A DNA stretch of 64,000 bases from Bryoerythrophyllum caledonicum (GCA_963971425.1 OZ020517.1:27670668-27734667), one strand, 5' to 3'. Numbered from the stretch's first letter, positions 22,869 through 33,765 are shown. Notes: generated by a model from the sequence alone, not told the origin. Made by a program: numbers and translations.

Positions 22869-23628
22869 TGGGGCGTCCCGTATGGTTCTGTCCTCCGCCT
22901 CTCCTACAGTTCGTTCGGCCCAATTCAGGTGGAGCCCCGCTCTCGCCGAGCAGGGGAGGCCCGTATAAATCTTGTTCGCGCATTCTGCTCTCGCCCGGGG
23001 CTGTGGCTTCGGGGGGTCGCTCCTCGTAATCGCCCGGGGTTGTGGCTTCGGGGGTTCGCTCCTCTACTCTCGCCCGGGGCTGTGGCTGCGGGGAAATGCT
23101 CCTGCTGACGTCCACTTGGTCTCGCTGCCTCCCATTAGCCGCCTCGCGATTCCTGATCTTGTTGTGTATGTTTCGCGTTCTTGGTCTTGGTGCACTTGGT
23201 TCTTCGTTTCGCGTACTCGCTCTTGACCTCGCTGCTCCTGATTGTTTGTTTTCGGTCTTTGCTTTTTCAGACTTCTTTTTCTTGGTCTTGTTGCTGCTCG
23301 TTCCTGATCTTGATGTGTCTTGGTCTTGTTGTGCTGGGTTCTCTCGCTTGGGCTTGTTGCTGCAGCCTCTTTCTCGCGCTCTCTTGCTTCCTGCCTCTGT
23401 TTGTGGTCTCGCGGCTCGTCGTCGACTTTGTCTTGGTTTCGGTCTTCTTGGATGGCCTCTGCGGTTCTTCGGCTTTGTCTTACTTGTGCAGAGTCTCTTA
23501 TTTCCTTGACAGCTACTTCTTGCTTGGTTTCGTCCTCTAGCTCTTTCCTCTATTGGTCCTCTTTGGTGTTTACGTAGTCTTGATTCGTGTTGGTCGTGTC
23601 GGTGTCTTCGTCTTTGGGCTGGCGGCAA
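22819..23628 (-). CDS. Basic, disordered reading frame at the 5' side of ORF1
   Basis: 269 codons, GC-rich, rich in Arg/Lys/Glu/Pro (RRRHRHDQHESR, KKKKSEKAKTENK), no fold expected. Three direct repeats of about 35 bp at 22990-23085 encode PEATxPGD/GE units. It overlaps the start of ORF1 in another frame, so it is either an upstream ORF, the frame-shifted N-terminus of ORF1, or non-coding leader that happens to be open. Confidence 0.3.
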   Translation of the reverse strand: MPPAQRRRHRHDQHESRLRKHQRGPIEERARGRNQARSSCQGNKRLCTSKTKPKNRRGHPRRPKPRQSRRRAARPQTEAGSKRARERGCSNKPKRENPAQQDQDTSRSGTSSNKTKKKKSEKAKTENKQSGAARSRASTRNEEPSAPRPRTRNIHNKIRNREAANGRQRDQVDVSRSISPQPQPRARVEERTPEATTPGDYEERPPEATAPGESRMREQDLYGPPLLGESGAPPELGRTNCRRGGGQNHTGRPSGKRLPSQHGKELQKD

Positions 23629-25180
23629 TGTTTGCTGATTTTCTTCACTCCCCGTGCAGGTTGGCTACGGCACCACTGTCCCAGGCGCTTTTGGGTCGAA
23701 TCTCCTTGGTACTGGCTGCAGCTTAGGATCCAGACAAGATTGTTTCGAAGCACAGGTACGTACTGCCTTACTTTGTCTACTGGCTGTTTACGCTGTTTTA
23801 TTTTTTGTTTTACTAGGGTTTTGTTAGGGTTTTTACTTTTAGTGTAGGTATACATCTACTTCTTGTGTTTCTGATGTTATGAACTGCTGCTATGGATGCT
23901 ATGGATTCAGTTCTATTAATCTCGTGGTTATGATGTACGTTATGTTTCTTCTCAGCATGAATATATGAACAACGGTAATTGAGGGTGTTAGAAAACTTAC
24001 CTAGATTTGTTGTTGTGGAGTGTGTGCATTCGGGGTTAGGCGAGATGCTTCCATCTGGCGTGTGTTGGTGCTGGTCTTTATTTTGCTTCGGTCTGCTTTG
24101 TAGGTGCGGTTGAGGTCTTGTACTGATGTACTTCGTTGCCTTGTAGGGTTTTGTCTTGCTCGCGGCCCTCAACAGATTGCGTGTTTGCCCTCTGATCGTG
24201 GACTTCAAATCCGCAGAGTCGGGGTCTCTGCTGCGACGCAGCGGTACGGCACACAATCATGTATTGCTGCAGAGTCCGTTCACTTGTGGAGATACTGAAT
24301 CTCCTGTTAGAGGTCTAGACAATGTGCCTATGTCGGTGTAAGCTAGGTGGATGGTGCTTAGCCTATATGACTTCTTATTGATATTGCGTTGGACAGATTG
24401 GCATTTCCTTACTTGAGCGCTAACGTTGTGTTTGCGAGCAAATTTTTTGTGTGTGAGAGTGCTGTGTTCTTCATGGTCAGGTGTGTGCACTAGTGAGTAT
24501 ACTGTTGGTGTTGATGTGAGTTTAAAGTGTACTAAGAAGCTGCAAGCAAAACACACTAATACTAAGATGAGAAAAAATGAAAAGAAGGTGTGTAGGTAAG
24601 AAATAGCTTGATATGATGCGCGATAGCTCCTGGACCCAAGTTTGCTGGTTCTTCCTCCAATGTTATATGTTGTGGCGCTGGCTCGGAGGGTGTGGGGCTT
24701 GTGGGCGGCTTGCAGATCCGGAACCTCTCACAGATTAGGGCGGTCAGGTATGTTGGTACTTTGAAGAGTAGATCTATGTCCAACACGAGTCCCCAAGCTT
24801 TCAGATCTAAAACTCTCCACAAAATCCTACTCCAAAGTACCTCGATCTCCTCACTAAAACCTCAGATCTGGAGCTTGTGAGCCTTTCCAGCACAGCCTGC
24901 TTCCTAGGCCTAACCCTATAATCAAATCAGATGCAAAATAGGGGCTCTCAACAAGGTCCAGCACTCCTTGTGGCCTATGTTGTTTGATTTGACACTAAGT
25001 CCCGCACTCCCCCTCACCAGAAAATACGGAGCTCACTCAGCCTTCATCGCACGGTATCAAACCCCCAACCTCATTCATAATCAAATCCCTTTCCGAAGCC
25101 ATGCTTTTTGTGCACTTCCAAGTCGTCATCACTCCCACCAAACTAAAAAAAAGCCATCACCATTCATCCAATATTCCGAC
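23629..25180 (-). other. LINE 5' leader (inferred)
   Basis: It lies between the first long frame and the candidate 5' end at 25180. No domain is recognised and short frames are present on both strands. Its assignment to the element rests on the target duplication at 25181-25190. If that duplication is chance, this would be flanking DNA. Confidence 0.4.
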
Positions 25181-25288
25181 ATTACAACCTTCACCCCCCC
25201 CTTTCCAATATAACAACGGCCCATTATAGCAGCTTCTATACATAACAGGCATAACCAATGAGGCTGTTATAATAGGGAGTTGACTGTA
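25181..25288. repeat. Right half of the small TIR element split by the LINE
   Basis: Starts with the duplicated attacaacct and ends agggagttgactgta, inverted to the left end at 12251. Joined to the left half it would make an element of about 210 bp. Confidence 0.55.
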
Positions 25289-25384
25289 TTGGGTCGCTGA
25301 TCGGTTTTGGGTCCTCCTCTCATGATCCACACTTGGAAGAGCCGTCGACGTCATCTACAACCGTCATAGATTCCTCTCACCGTA

Positions 25385-25515
25385 CGTACTCTGAATGCAC
25401 GCTGAACGGACGCTGAATGTACGCTATATATTCTCCATACATACTATACATGTACGCTATATGTACGCTACATGTACGCTGCAATACGTGCATTCAGCAA
25501 TACATGTACGCTGTA
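25385..25515. repeat. Short degenerate tandem repeat of TGTACGCT
   Basis: Eight or so copies of a TGTACGCT/TGCACGCT/GGACGCT motif at irregular 8-15-bp spacing, just upstream of the TFIIF-beta remnant. Confidence 0.45.
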
Positions 25516-25865
25516 ATACGTTATAGAAATTTCTGATATGTATGGAAGCTACCTCATATTGTAGGGCAATCTCTCCTTTTCCTCCATGAGCATACAATTT
25601 AGCCCCTCCCTAGAAGCTTCTAGTGATTCATTGGAGACTTGATGAGCTATGGTAATGGACACTTTTTTTTGTCCTCTGAGGTTAAATCATTGTGTTGCTG
25701 TAATATGAAGAGGGAATAGCAACATGAGAACTCATGTTTTGGTGTTTGCAGTTCACGTTGACGCTGCCAGAGAAGGATCTAGTGGCGCCGCATAAGTCTT
25801 ATAGCTTGAACGTCACCAAAGACCTGGTTCCCATGCACATCTTCTCCGAGTCGGCTCAAGGTACT

Positions 25866-26074
25866 TAACCCTTAAACGTTAGTCGGGAGTCACATATTTT
25901 ACTCTGTGGAATACAACTTTTTTATTAAAGTTTAGCAAGCACCTTACACCTTTGGATTGAAGATTCTTCAACTAACATCTTTCATTTGGAGGTCATTTCA
26001 GTATCTCAACCCTACGACACCGTACATGTAGAATACTGTGGCCACCAGTGACACCTTTTGTTGCTTAAAGGTTA
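25866..26074. repeat. TIR family E copy 1
   Basis: Begins TTAACCCTTAAACGTTAGTC and ends near TTGCTTAAAGGTTA, about 210 bp. The internal block acatgtagaatactgtggcc is shared with copies 2-4. It lies inside the TFIIF-beta remnant between blocks 1 and 2. Confidence 0.6.
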
Positions 26075-26197
26075 CGAGCTTCATCTCCTTCCACTGGGGG
26101 GCTGGGGTTCTTAAAAAGAAGACGAGGTATAATAAGTTTCTAGGTTTGTGGCACAAGTTTATTGATGTGGTTAAGATTAACTTTGATTATTGATGTA

Positions 26198-26430
26198 CTA
26201 AAAACGTTAGTCAGGAATCGTATATATAGGCATATATTTTTCTCTGTAGGACACAAAAATGTACTAAAGTTCATCAAGACTTACACCGTGACGGATTGAA
26301 GATTCTTCACCTAACATGTTTCATTTGGAGGTCATTTGATACAGTCTGAACCTTATCATGTTCAAATACGACACCATACATGTAGAATACTGCGGCCACT
26401 AGTGGCACCTTCTGACGTTCAAGGGATAAT
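26198..26430. repeat. TIR family E copy 2
   Basis: Begins AAAAACGTTAGTCAGG and ends TTCTGACGTTCAAGGGATAA. It has the same internal block (catgtagaatactgcggcc) and lies in the same TFIIF-beta interval as copy 1. Confidence 0.6.
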
Positions 26431-26962
26431 CGGATACGGTCTTCTACCGTTCGACATTATTTTCTGGAGTAGCATCTGGATATGTTTGCAAAGGCCGAAA
26501 TGTGGGTCTTGTTTTTGACAGGACAACAAGAAGAAGATGCTAGTAACCAACACCGTGGAACTACCTGAGGGGAAAAGAATTCGAAGAGACAGAGCAGAGT
26601 TGGAGGCTATTGTGTTTAAGCTTTTTGAGCGGCGTCCCAATTGGGCTTTGAAGCAGCTAGTGGAAGAAACAGATCAGCCTGCGGTAAGTGTCATATCGGG
26701 GTTGATGGTGTCAAAAGCGCAAAATATATCTGGATCTCTATGCAAAGTATCTTACTGGTTGCAATTGGTTTTTTTTTTTGGGTTAGAATTTCAGCTCTAG
26801 AGATATGACTTTGTATCCATGCTTTGTGTACAGGCTTTTTAAAAAGAGGTTCTCAATGACCTCTGTATTTACAACAAAAGAGGTGCCAATCAAGGTACCT
26901 ATGAGCTGAAACCGGAGTACCGGCGGAATGAGAAGGAGGAGGATGTCAAACCAGCAACGTGA

Positions 26963-27907
26963 CGGTTTCTTCGCTTCTGTCAAATGGCTGTGCAGTTATG
27001 TGTTGTAATTACTCTGTTTTCACGTTCTCGTTGTACTTAGCAAGAGCAGAAAGCTTCTCCACGCCCTGCATATTCAGGTGACAAGGAAGCAGTGTATATT
27101 TGCAGAGTTGTCTGTGATGACGCATTTACGATGGAACATTCACGTGAGGTTTTGTTGGCTTATTTTATTACTAAATAGGTTTCTCATCTTGTAGGGTCAC
27201 AGAAAGTAGGAGCAGAGTGCATCAAGTTTTGCTTTTTGTGCTCTCAGTGTGTTTAACTTTGGGTTTCAGTGCCCTCACACTCAATTTGTGAAGCAATATG
27301 GTGCGTGTTTGGCAAGGAGTTTTCTCATGGTCATGTATATTCTGTATATTCTGTATATTCTTATATTCTTAGATAGTTTGCACATGGTCATGTATATTCT
27401 GTATATTCTTAGATGTATATTCTAAATTGTTTGTAGAATTTGTGCAATTCATAGAAGTGGTTCAAATTTTTTATTGAATTTGATCATCGTTTTCTCAAGG
27501 TATGTACTCTGGTGCATGGAATTTCCCTTTAGTTCTCTCGTGTGAGATTCTGCTCGTGGTTGGGACCTTTTTCTTAACTTCTGTTCGAGATAATGGTTAT
27601 AATTCTGACAAAGTATGACGTTTTCTGTGAGTGAAGCAGGAGAGAATCTGAACTTGCACCACCGGACCAAAACCAAACATCCAGACACGACCTCCAATCA
27701 CCAGACAAAGCTCGTACAGAAATATGCATCATTTTATATACTACGGAGGAGGTACAAAAAGATCCAACCCATCCGGTGACATCGAACGTCGGCTTGCTAC
27801 ACACCGACAATGTACACAAACAACGTCATAACTACACACGACCAGCCGTATCCACAAAACGAAGCTGATTCCTCGTCCTCTCCGACAGAAACTCCGTCAT
27901 ATCACGA
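26963..27907. other. Intergenic/3' sequence between the TFIIF-beta remnant and the dehydrin-like gene
   Basis: A tattctgtat repeat lies at 27334-27420. Otherwise no gene is recognised. The right part would be the 3' region of the minus-strand dehydrin-like gene. Confidence 0.4.
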
Positions 27908-28506
27908 TCAACCAAAGAAGCCGTGCTTCTTCTCGCCAGTGCCGTGCGTGGGGACGCCAGTGCCGTGCGTGGGGACGCCAGTGGTGCCACCAGTGGTGGT
28001 GGCATCAGTGGCGGTGCCCGTTCGGACACCACCCGCCTTCCGCTGCGCACGCTTCTCGCGGCGGATGTGGTTCCTCTCGCGCGCGCCTTCGCGCTCCTCG
28101 TCGGAGCTGGAGCTCGAGCTCGATCCGCCGTCCTGCAAACCGGCAAAAAATCAGTACAAATCCCCACGTCGTAACAGCACCGACAGCAAATCCAGCAAAC
28201 ACCGGCAAGAACCTCACCTTGAGCACATCGACGCAACTACAGCAACGAAAGAATACAACGCTTCACAAGTCACTGCATGACCCTGACCACATCACGAAAA
28301 CGAAGCACATCCATCACTAGCACCTTCTTCTTGTGGCCACCGAGACCCCCGAAGAGCCCGTGCTTCTTCTCGCCAGTTCCGTGCTCATGAGTGGTCGGCT
28401 CGCCGTAGCCAGGAGCGGTGCCAGCGGTAGTGGTGTGAGTAGTGGTGGCGGTGTGGTCGCCCTCCTTCTTGTGGCCTCCGTGCACCATATCCTTGATCTT
28501 GTCCAT
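27908..28506 (-). CDS. Dehydrin-like LEA protein (two exons)
   Basis: Exon 1 is 28506-28324 (61 codons) and exon 2 is 28132-27908 (74 codons plus TGA), joined in phase 0 over a GT...GCAG intron (gtgcta at 28323, tttgcag before 28132), giving 135 residues. It starts MDKIKDMVHGG, like the dehydrin K-segment core (MDKIKEKLPG), and has two GTGEKKHG(L/F)FG motifs, a Thr/Gly/His-rich spacer and DGGSSSSSSSDEE, which resembles the phosphorylated S-segment, then a basic stretch. Strongly hydrophilic and disordered. Dehydrins protect membranes and proteins during desiccation or cold in cytosol and nucleus. K-segments are divergent, so a different small LEA-type protein is possible. A 21-bp duplication at 27941-27982 encodes the repeated PTHGTGV. 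Confidence 0.65.
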
Positions 28507-28597
28507 GACTGCAGAAACTGGAAGAAAGCTAGACAAATACTACACTCGGGGTTGAGAGAAGGAGATTGCTGTGATGGAGGTGATGGAGGTGGTGTAG

Positions 28598-28602
28598 TTA
28601 TA
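28598..28602 (-). promoter_or_regulatory. Probable TATA box of the dehydrin-like gene
   Basis: Minus-strand TGTATAACTAC lies 92 bp before the ATG at 28506, in CT/CA-rich leader sequence. No clear ABRE or DRE core was found nearby. Confidence 0.4.
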
Positions 28603-28699
28603 CATGGGCTGTGGATGTGACGACACTGCCGCTGATGTGGCGGATCAGGATCGCGGCGCCAAGTGGCACTCCTGAAATCGATACAGCTTTTGAACGAAA

Positions 28700-29000
28700 A
28701 AGGTATACCCTCATGACCGCGGATCTCCCTATGTACCAAGCCTCAGCCTTGGGTGGTCCATTTTTCTGGCCTTTTAACTTTCGGGGCTCTAGAGGTTTTT
28801 TTTTGGATTTTCTGGGGCCAAATTAGGGGCTTGTGGCCACATTTAACCACGGGGAAGTCCCCTCCAACATGAAAATAGGGGCCGGTTTTGTCCCTACCCT
28901 CCCCCAGCCTTCCATGAGGCGTAGTGCAATGCTCAACCGGGGTATTTTGGCAAATCCCATGACCGCCACCTTCCTATCACTAGGTATACGCACATGACGA
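28700..29000 (-). repeat. Repeat family F copy 1 (minus)
   Basis: On the minus strand it reads cggcccctattttcatgttg, gtggccacaagcccc, aatccaaaaaaaaacct, the same order as in copies at 31774-32031 and 62566-62800. It lies directly upstream of the dehydrin-like promoter. Confidence 0.55.
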
Positions 29001-29066
29001 CCAAATGGGGCTTCATCTCCCACCTATGGTCCCTAAAAGTCCGAGTTGGGCTCCTCATGCTCATGG

Positions 29067-29826
29067 TAAAATCTAGTATGGTTCCTAACCAAACCATTTG
29101 GTTACCCTCTTCTCATTTACTTTTTTAACCATATCATTACCACAACGTTCCTATTGCGTTCTTCATGAGTTCCCATGTTGTTCCCCAGAGTTCCCCACGT
29201 GTTCCCAAGTGTGTTCTCCAACGTTCCCCCCCTTCCTGAAGAGTTCCCAACGTGTTTACGCTAGGAATTAATTTACACTTTTAAAATTACATCCATTTTT
29301 ATCTTTTGTTTAGTGGGGCCCACCAACAATCGTTCGGGCCCCAATGCAAGCTCATCCGCACACATGTATGTGAGCTTACTATGTAGACGTACATGCAATC
29401 AAACGGAGTTCCCATCGGGACCCCAACATTAAATGGTGGGCCCCACTTGACGTGAATTATGCATTTAGTAATTTTAGAGTTACACCTTAGGAACACTTGG
29501 GAACGATCTTGATCACTTGAAAATGCACTTGGGAAAATTGAGGAACACTGAGAACGATGTGGGAACTAAGTGGGAACGGAATGAGAACTTTTTGGGAGCT
29601 TTTGAGGAATACATCACAAACTCCGTGGAAACACGTTGGGAACTCCATGTGAACGTATTGAAAAATCTTTGTGAACGTAGTGGGAACAAGATAGGAACTT
29701 TGTGTGAACCCATTGGAAATTCAATGTGAACGATGGCTTATGGATAAGTTACAAATATGATTTAAAAAAATGTAAAGTTGAAGGAGGGTAAACAAATGGT
29801 TTGGTTCATAACCAAACTAGATTTTA
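29067..29826. mobile_element. 0.76-kb TIR element with many GTGGGAAC subterminal motifs
   Basis: About 40-bp ends are inverted (TAAAATCTAGTATGG ... AACCAAACCATTTG, and the complement at the right). Inside the left end are about six copies of a GTTCCCA motif and inside the right end about a dozen GTGGGAAC/GTGAACG motifs in the opposite sense. A central block (29312-29458) is another inverted repeat around GTGGGGCCCACC. Subterminal repeats of this kind bind transposase in hAT and CACTA elements. No coding sequence. Confidence 0.6.
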
Positions 29827-30348
29827 ACCTCAGTCTGATATGGGCATCAGGCACCAAACCTGGCCCTTAGCAGCCGAATTTGATCCCAAATTGGGTCGTT
29901 GGGTACTCATGTGCATTTGCATACTGCCAATCTATATTTGGTCCCAATTCTATCCTGTATTTGTCCCATTTCCACCCATCCACTCTTTGTTAGCTCCAAA
30001 TTAAGGCTTACTATTGGTCAAGACCTCTAACTTTTGGTCAATGCTAATGCGGGGTACCTAGTGGCAGAAATAGGCTAATCATGGCTGACCACTTTGAAAA
30101 TTCATAACTAATTCACATCTCATTGGGAAAATATGAAATCACTTGGGTTGAGATTGTAATTCTATTGGCTATCACTGAGAAACAAAGGTATTATTATTTA
30201 GATTCTCCTCGAATGCACATTGCTTAAACTGTCAATCATGGAGGTTATACCCTAGCCCATACTTCTCTTTATTTGTCTTTTTTCCATCTAAGTTGGTACA
30301 ACCACTCAATCATATCAGTGTTTGCTACAAGTCCATGTAGATTAATCC

Positions 30349-30799
30349 TTAACCTTTAAGCGTTGGTCCGAAACTATATACATATACATATTTTACTATG
30401 GGTTACATAAAGTGTATAGAAGTTTAGCAAGACTTACACCTTTGGATTGAAGATTCTTCAACCAACATCTGTCCTTTGGAGGTTATTTCAATATCTCAAC
30501 TTTATCATGTTCAAATTTGACACCATACATGTAGAATATTGTAACCTTCTGACGTTTAAGGGCTAAATGTCAGAAGGTGCGGCTGGTGGCCACAATATTG
30601 AATATTCTACATGTATGGTGTCGTATTTCAACATGATAAGGTTCACATATTCAAATGACCTCGAAACGACAGATGTTGGTTGAAGAATTTTCAATCCAAA
30701 GGTGTAAGTCTTGCTAAACTTTAACACATTGTTTGTAATCTACAGAGTAAAATATGTGCCTTTCTATAGGTTCCAAATTGACGTTTTAAAGCATTAACC
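30349..30799. repeat. TIR family E copies 3 and 4, head to head
   Basis: Copy 3 (30349-30566) and copy 4 (30564-30799) are inverted to one another and together make a ~450-bp palindrome. Shared landmarks are acatgtagaatattg, tttggattgaagattcttca and their complements. Confidence 0.65.
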
Positions 30800-31305
30800 C
30801 CTCAAGACCAAAAGTCCCAATGTGGGCTTTTGCAAATCTTGGGCACGTTCTCATGCTTGCAATTTATATTTCTATTTCTTCAAATTTAGTATGAAGATGC
30901 AAGAAGATAAGAACTATGCATGAATATAATTTTTATTTGCATTAGACCTATAGAAAAAAAATGATGCCATCAAGTTTACAAAAATTGTCAAGGTAGGCTT
31001 GCCGGCAACTTCATTTTTTTTTGGCTATCATATGCTATTGAATGTGAGATTTTTATTACAAATGGGTAACATTATTTCACTTAAGATTGCTTGAAATTAA
31101 CATTTTCATTTGTAGAACTTTCACCCCAAGACATGTCAAAGTTTTTCTCACCTTTTTTGGCAAGGTGTTTATTTCCTCATAAAAATCAAACATCTTTATT
31201 TTTTCTTATTCAATTTTTCTTCAAAACAAAGTATGAACTTTTGTTTTGACCATTTGGATTTTCAATGTCTCAAGACATGGGTTTATAAAAAAATCAAAAT
31301 CATAT
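30800..31305. repeat. Diverged partial copy of TIR family C
   Basis: Starts AACCCCTCAAGACC and keeps landmarks of the family (gctattgaatgtgagatttt, tttttggcaaggtg, ttgaccatttggattttca) in the same order as the reverse copies, but with many changes. Confidence 0.45.
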
Positions 31306-31773
31306 AGATAGCCACGTGTTTTGGCTATATCTTTAAAAGCTTAATTTGCAACATGGATTTGTCCATATGATAAATAGTGTGTTGTTAGTGCCTTGCAACC
31401 TACTTTCTAGTGCAAAGAGATTGAGAAACTATGGCCCATTCACACCACAAGGTCCTAACCTATTGGAATTGGTGGTATTACAAACATTGATGTTTACACC
31501 AACAAGCTTTGAGAGAGAGATCATCCATGAATTTATTTTTTGCTAGCACTACAAGTAAAGGCGAGGTAGAGGTTTGTATTTCATAATTCTCCTTGACAGG
31601 TAGATTTCAGATGTGTAGGAGGTGAGGTTTGAAATCATGCACAAGGACCTCTCTTACGTTACTTAATACTTGGGGAAGATTTGTCTATCCAATGAAAATA
31701 GCTTGACGCTTGTGTGCAACAAGTCTAGGTTGATACCACCATGTGTGAATGGGGCCTCAAGTTTCAACGTTGA

Positions 31774-32031
31774 TAACGGTACGTAGAGAAGATGGGAACA
31801 TGTAGACAGATGGTACAGGAAGGGGGTGTGGACAAAGTCTCGCCCCTATTCTTATGTTGGAGGGGGTTCTATTTAGACCAAGGTGGGGCCTCCAAAGCTA
31901 GTTTGGAGCCGCATACTCCAAATTTTGCCCAAAAAAATCCAAAAAAAAACTTTTGGACCACTGAAAAGAAAAAAATCCTAAAAAAAGAGGCCTACCCTAG
32001 CTCGCCCTCTGTGACATCCGTCTATGTGGAT
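31774..32031 (+). repeat. Repeat family F copy 2
   Basis: Starts near acatgtagacagatgg and ends ccgtctatgtgg, which are imperfect inverted ends. Internal ctattcttatgttggag, aaatccaaaaaaaaact and gaggcctaccct match copies 1 and 3. Confidence 0.55.
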
Positions 32032-32032
32032 T

Positions 32033-32418
32033 AACCCCGAAATCTCCAAGAGTCTCCTTGGGGGACTCTAGAAGGTTTGGGCAAGTTTCTACGATGTCAA
32101 ATTAGAACATTATTTTTTGAAACTTTTAGAGTAGATGGACATCACCAACACCTTTCTGTTTGTATAATGTTTTCCTAAATTGGACATTCAATGCAAAAGT
32201 TATGCCATCTTGAAGCAAAACTTTGCAAGAGCGGGCACATCGGGCAACTCCAAATTTTTTTGCTAGGACACTCTATTGGATGTGAGATTTTCAGTACTGG
32301 AAAATAATATTATTTCCTTCCATATTGTTGAAAAAAACTTCTTATCTTTTGTGAAAAGTAGCATGCTAATCCAAGTCAAAAAATTTCAAAAATTGTCACA
32401 CATTGTTGGGCGGGGAAA
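32033..32418. repeat. Left part of a TIR family C copy, split by the 7.9-kb element
   Basis: Begins ATTAACCCCGAAATC and follows the family order to cacattgttgggcggg, then stops at the TIR of the element at 32419. The remainder of the family sequence resumes at 40294 after about 75 bp is missing. Confidence 0.65.
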
Positions 32419-33765
32419 GCTATTTTGCGAGCGTAGAGTTGCGAGCGGAGAGCGGCGAGCCTTGGTTCGCGAGCCCAGAGCGCAAAAAGTAGAGAGTTTA
32501 AGGAAAAAAAGGTAAAGTTTATGGAAATTTAAAGTTAAAGTTAAAGGAAAAGTAAAAGTGAACATTTAGGGTAGGGTCCTATAGCCGTGAAAATTGGACT
32601 AGATCTAAGATTGAAGTGCTATTAAGATGTACTAAATTGCCACTAGAAGTGAAATTAGAGCAGGGACTAACCGATGAAATGGGTATTACTACCCTATGAC
32701 CGTGGATGAATTGTGTTTTGATGGAAACAATTCTTTGCATAAATAGAGGAGAGAAAAGTTGGATTCCAAATACAATTTCAACTAGTCATTCATCAAGACT
32801 TATAAAAATCCAACGAGTAAGTGAGATTAAAAGAGGGAGACCCTGAATTTGAATTAAGTGGAAATTTTGATTGTGATTTCAGTCGACTGAGGAACTCCAA
32901 CCATGTATGTGGAACTAATACTGGTATTTAAATAATTTTTCTAAGAAGAACTCAAGAAACAATATATCTTCAATGGACGTAGTGAGGGACCACATACTGG
33001 ACTGCTATAGCAGATTTCCATATGAACTAATGTAGAGTGATTTTAAAGGTTGCTTGGTGGGGAAGAGCGTGTTTAGTAGTAGGAGAGTATTGGTAATATT
33101 TTCCATAGTGGATATTCTATCCGTTGTAGAGTTTGAATAGGATGAAGAGAAGAGCTTGAAATCAACGACTCTGAAACATTGCAGTGATGCAATGTAATCA
33201 AAACGACGACATCAAGTAAAAGCTACAGTGGCAATCTAAAGTCATCACTTCCTTCAATCAATGTCAATTTTGGCACTCTCTTTACTGAGGTGCTGATGGG
33301 CAATGCAACACCTTTGTGGGACCAATGAGAATGTGGCCACACTCTCCAGAGAGGTATTTTGTTCATTGGCAACAACGACATGGATTTCAGGAACGAAGAC
33401 AAAAGAATGAGTAAATTAACATAAGTGCAAAGAGTGGGAAAATAAATTGAATTCGAAAGACAAAGTTGTTCAGATTCGGTACACAAACTTGAATACCAAA
33501 CAATACTTCCATTATCTTCTTGATACTCGTAGGCTCAACAAAGATTGAAGCAGGATGTGACAAAATGAAGCGGGAAGCACATCTACTTTCTACTTCAATT
33601 CCATGTTATGAAAGAGAGAGGACTTTATCCATCATCTTTTAACGGTAGTCGGCCAGAGTAATGGCTCTAAGCAGTAACCACAATAGTTAGGATAATGTGG
33701 ACTAGATCAATGATATATGTGTCGACACCTAAATCATCTATCGCGAGGGTCTCATTATGAGCCGC

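Larger units (their letters stand above)
12364..25180 (-). mobile_element. Very large dual-endonuclease non-LTR retrotransposon (LINE), inactivated
   Basis: Minus-strand order: a ~1.5-kb leader, a basic reading frame, ORF1, a repetitive spacer, then ORF2 with 2A-like motifs, APE endonuclease, reverse transcriptase, RNase H and a PD-(D/E)xK restriction-like endonuclease, ending in a hairpin and TTC tail. Candidate target duplication ATTACAACCT lies at 12354-12363 and 25181-25190, and the two flanks are halves of one small TIR element, so the copy appears full length (about 12.8 kb). The combination of both endonuclease types is known from the Dualen/RandI group first described in Chlamydomonas; membership is inferred from motifs only. 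Damage is light: two nonsense codons, one homopolymer frameshift and a lesion before the last domain, so insertion is fairly recent. Confidence 0.75.
25752..26962 (+). pseudogene. TFIIF beta subunit (RAP30-like) gene remnant
   Basis: Three exon-like blocks match plant TFIIF beta. 25752-25860 (FTLTLPEKD...FSESAQG, after a tttgcag acceptor and before gtactt) is part of the dimerisation domain. 26522-26683 (GKRIRRDRAELEAI, FKLFERRPNWALKQLV) and 26834-26962 (VLNDLCIYNKRG, YELKPEYRRN, stop TGA) form the C-terminal winged helix that binds promoter DNA in the preinitiation complex. Block 1 ends in phase 1 and block 2 starts in phase 0, so an intervening exon (the KVEHKF region) is missing; two short TIR elements sit there. 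Block 3 has TAA at 26840-26842 where relatives have Leu (F-L-K-E). N-terminal exons were not found. An acceptor AG at 26847-26848 could bypass the stop in frame at the cost of five residues. Confidence 0.75.

Noticed and set aside
22838-23577. Plus-strand Leu/Ser/Cys-rich frames at 22.8-23.6 kb
   Set aside because: They are the complement of the basic Arg/Pro-rich minus-strand frame in GC-rich DNA and have no independent support.
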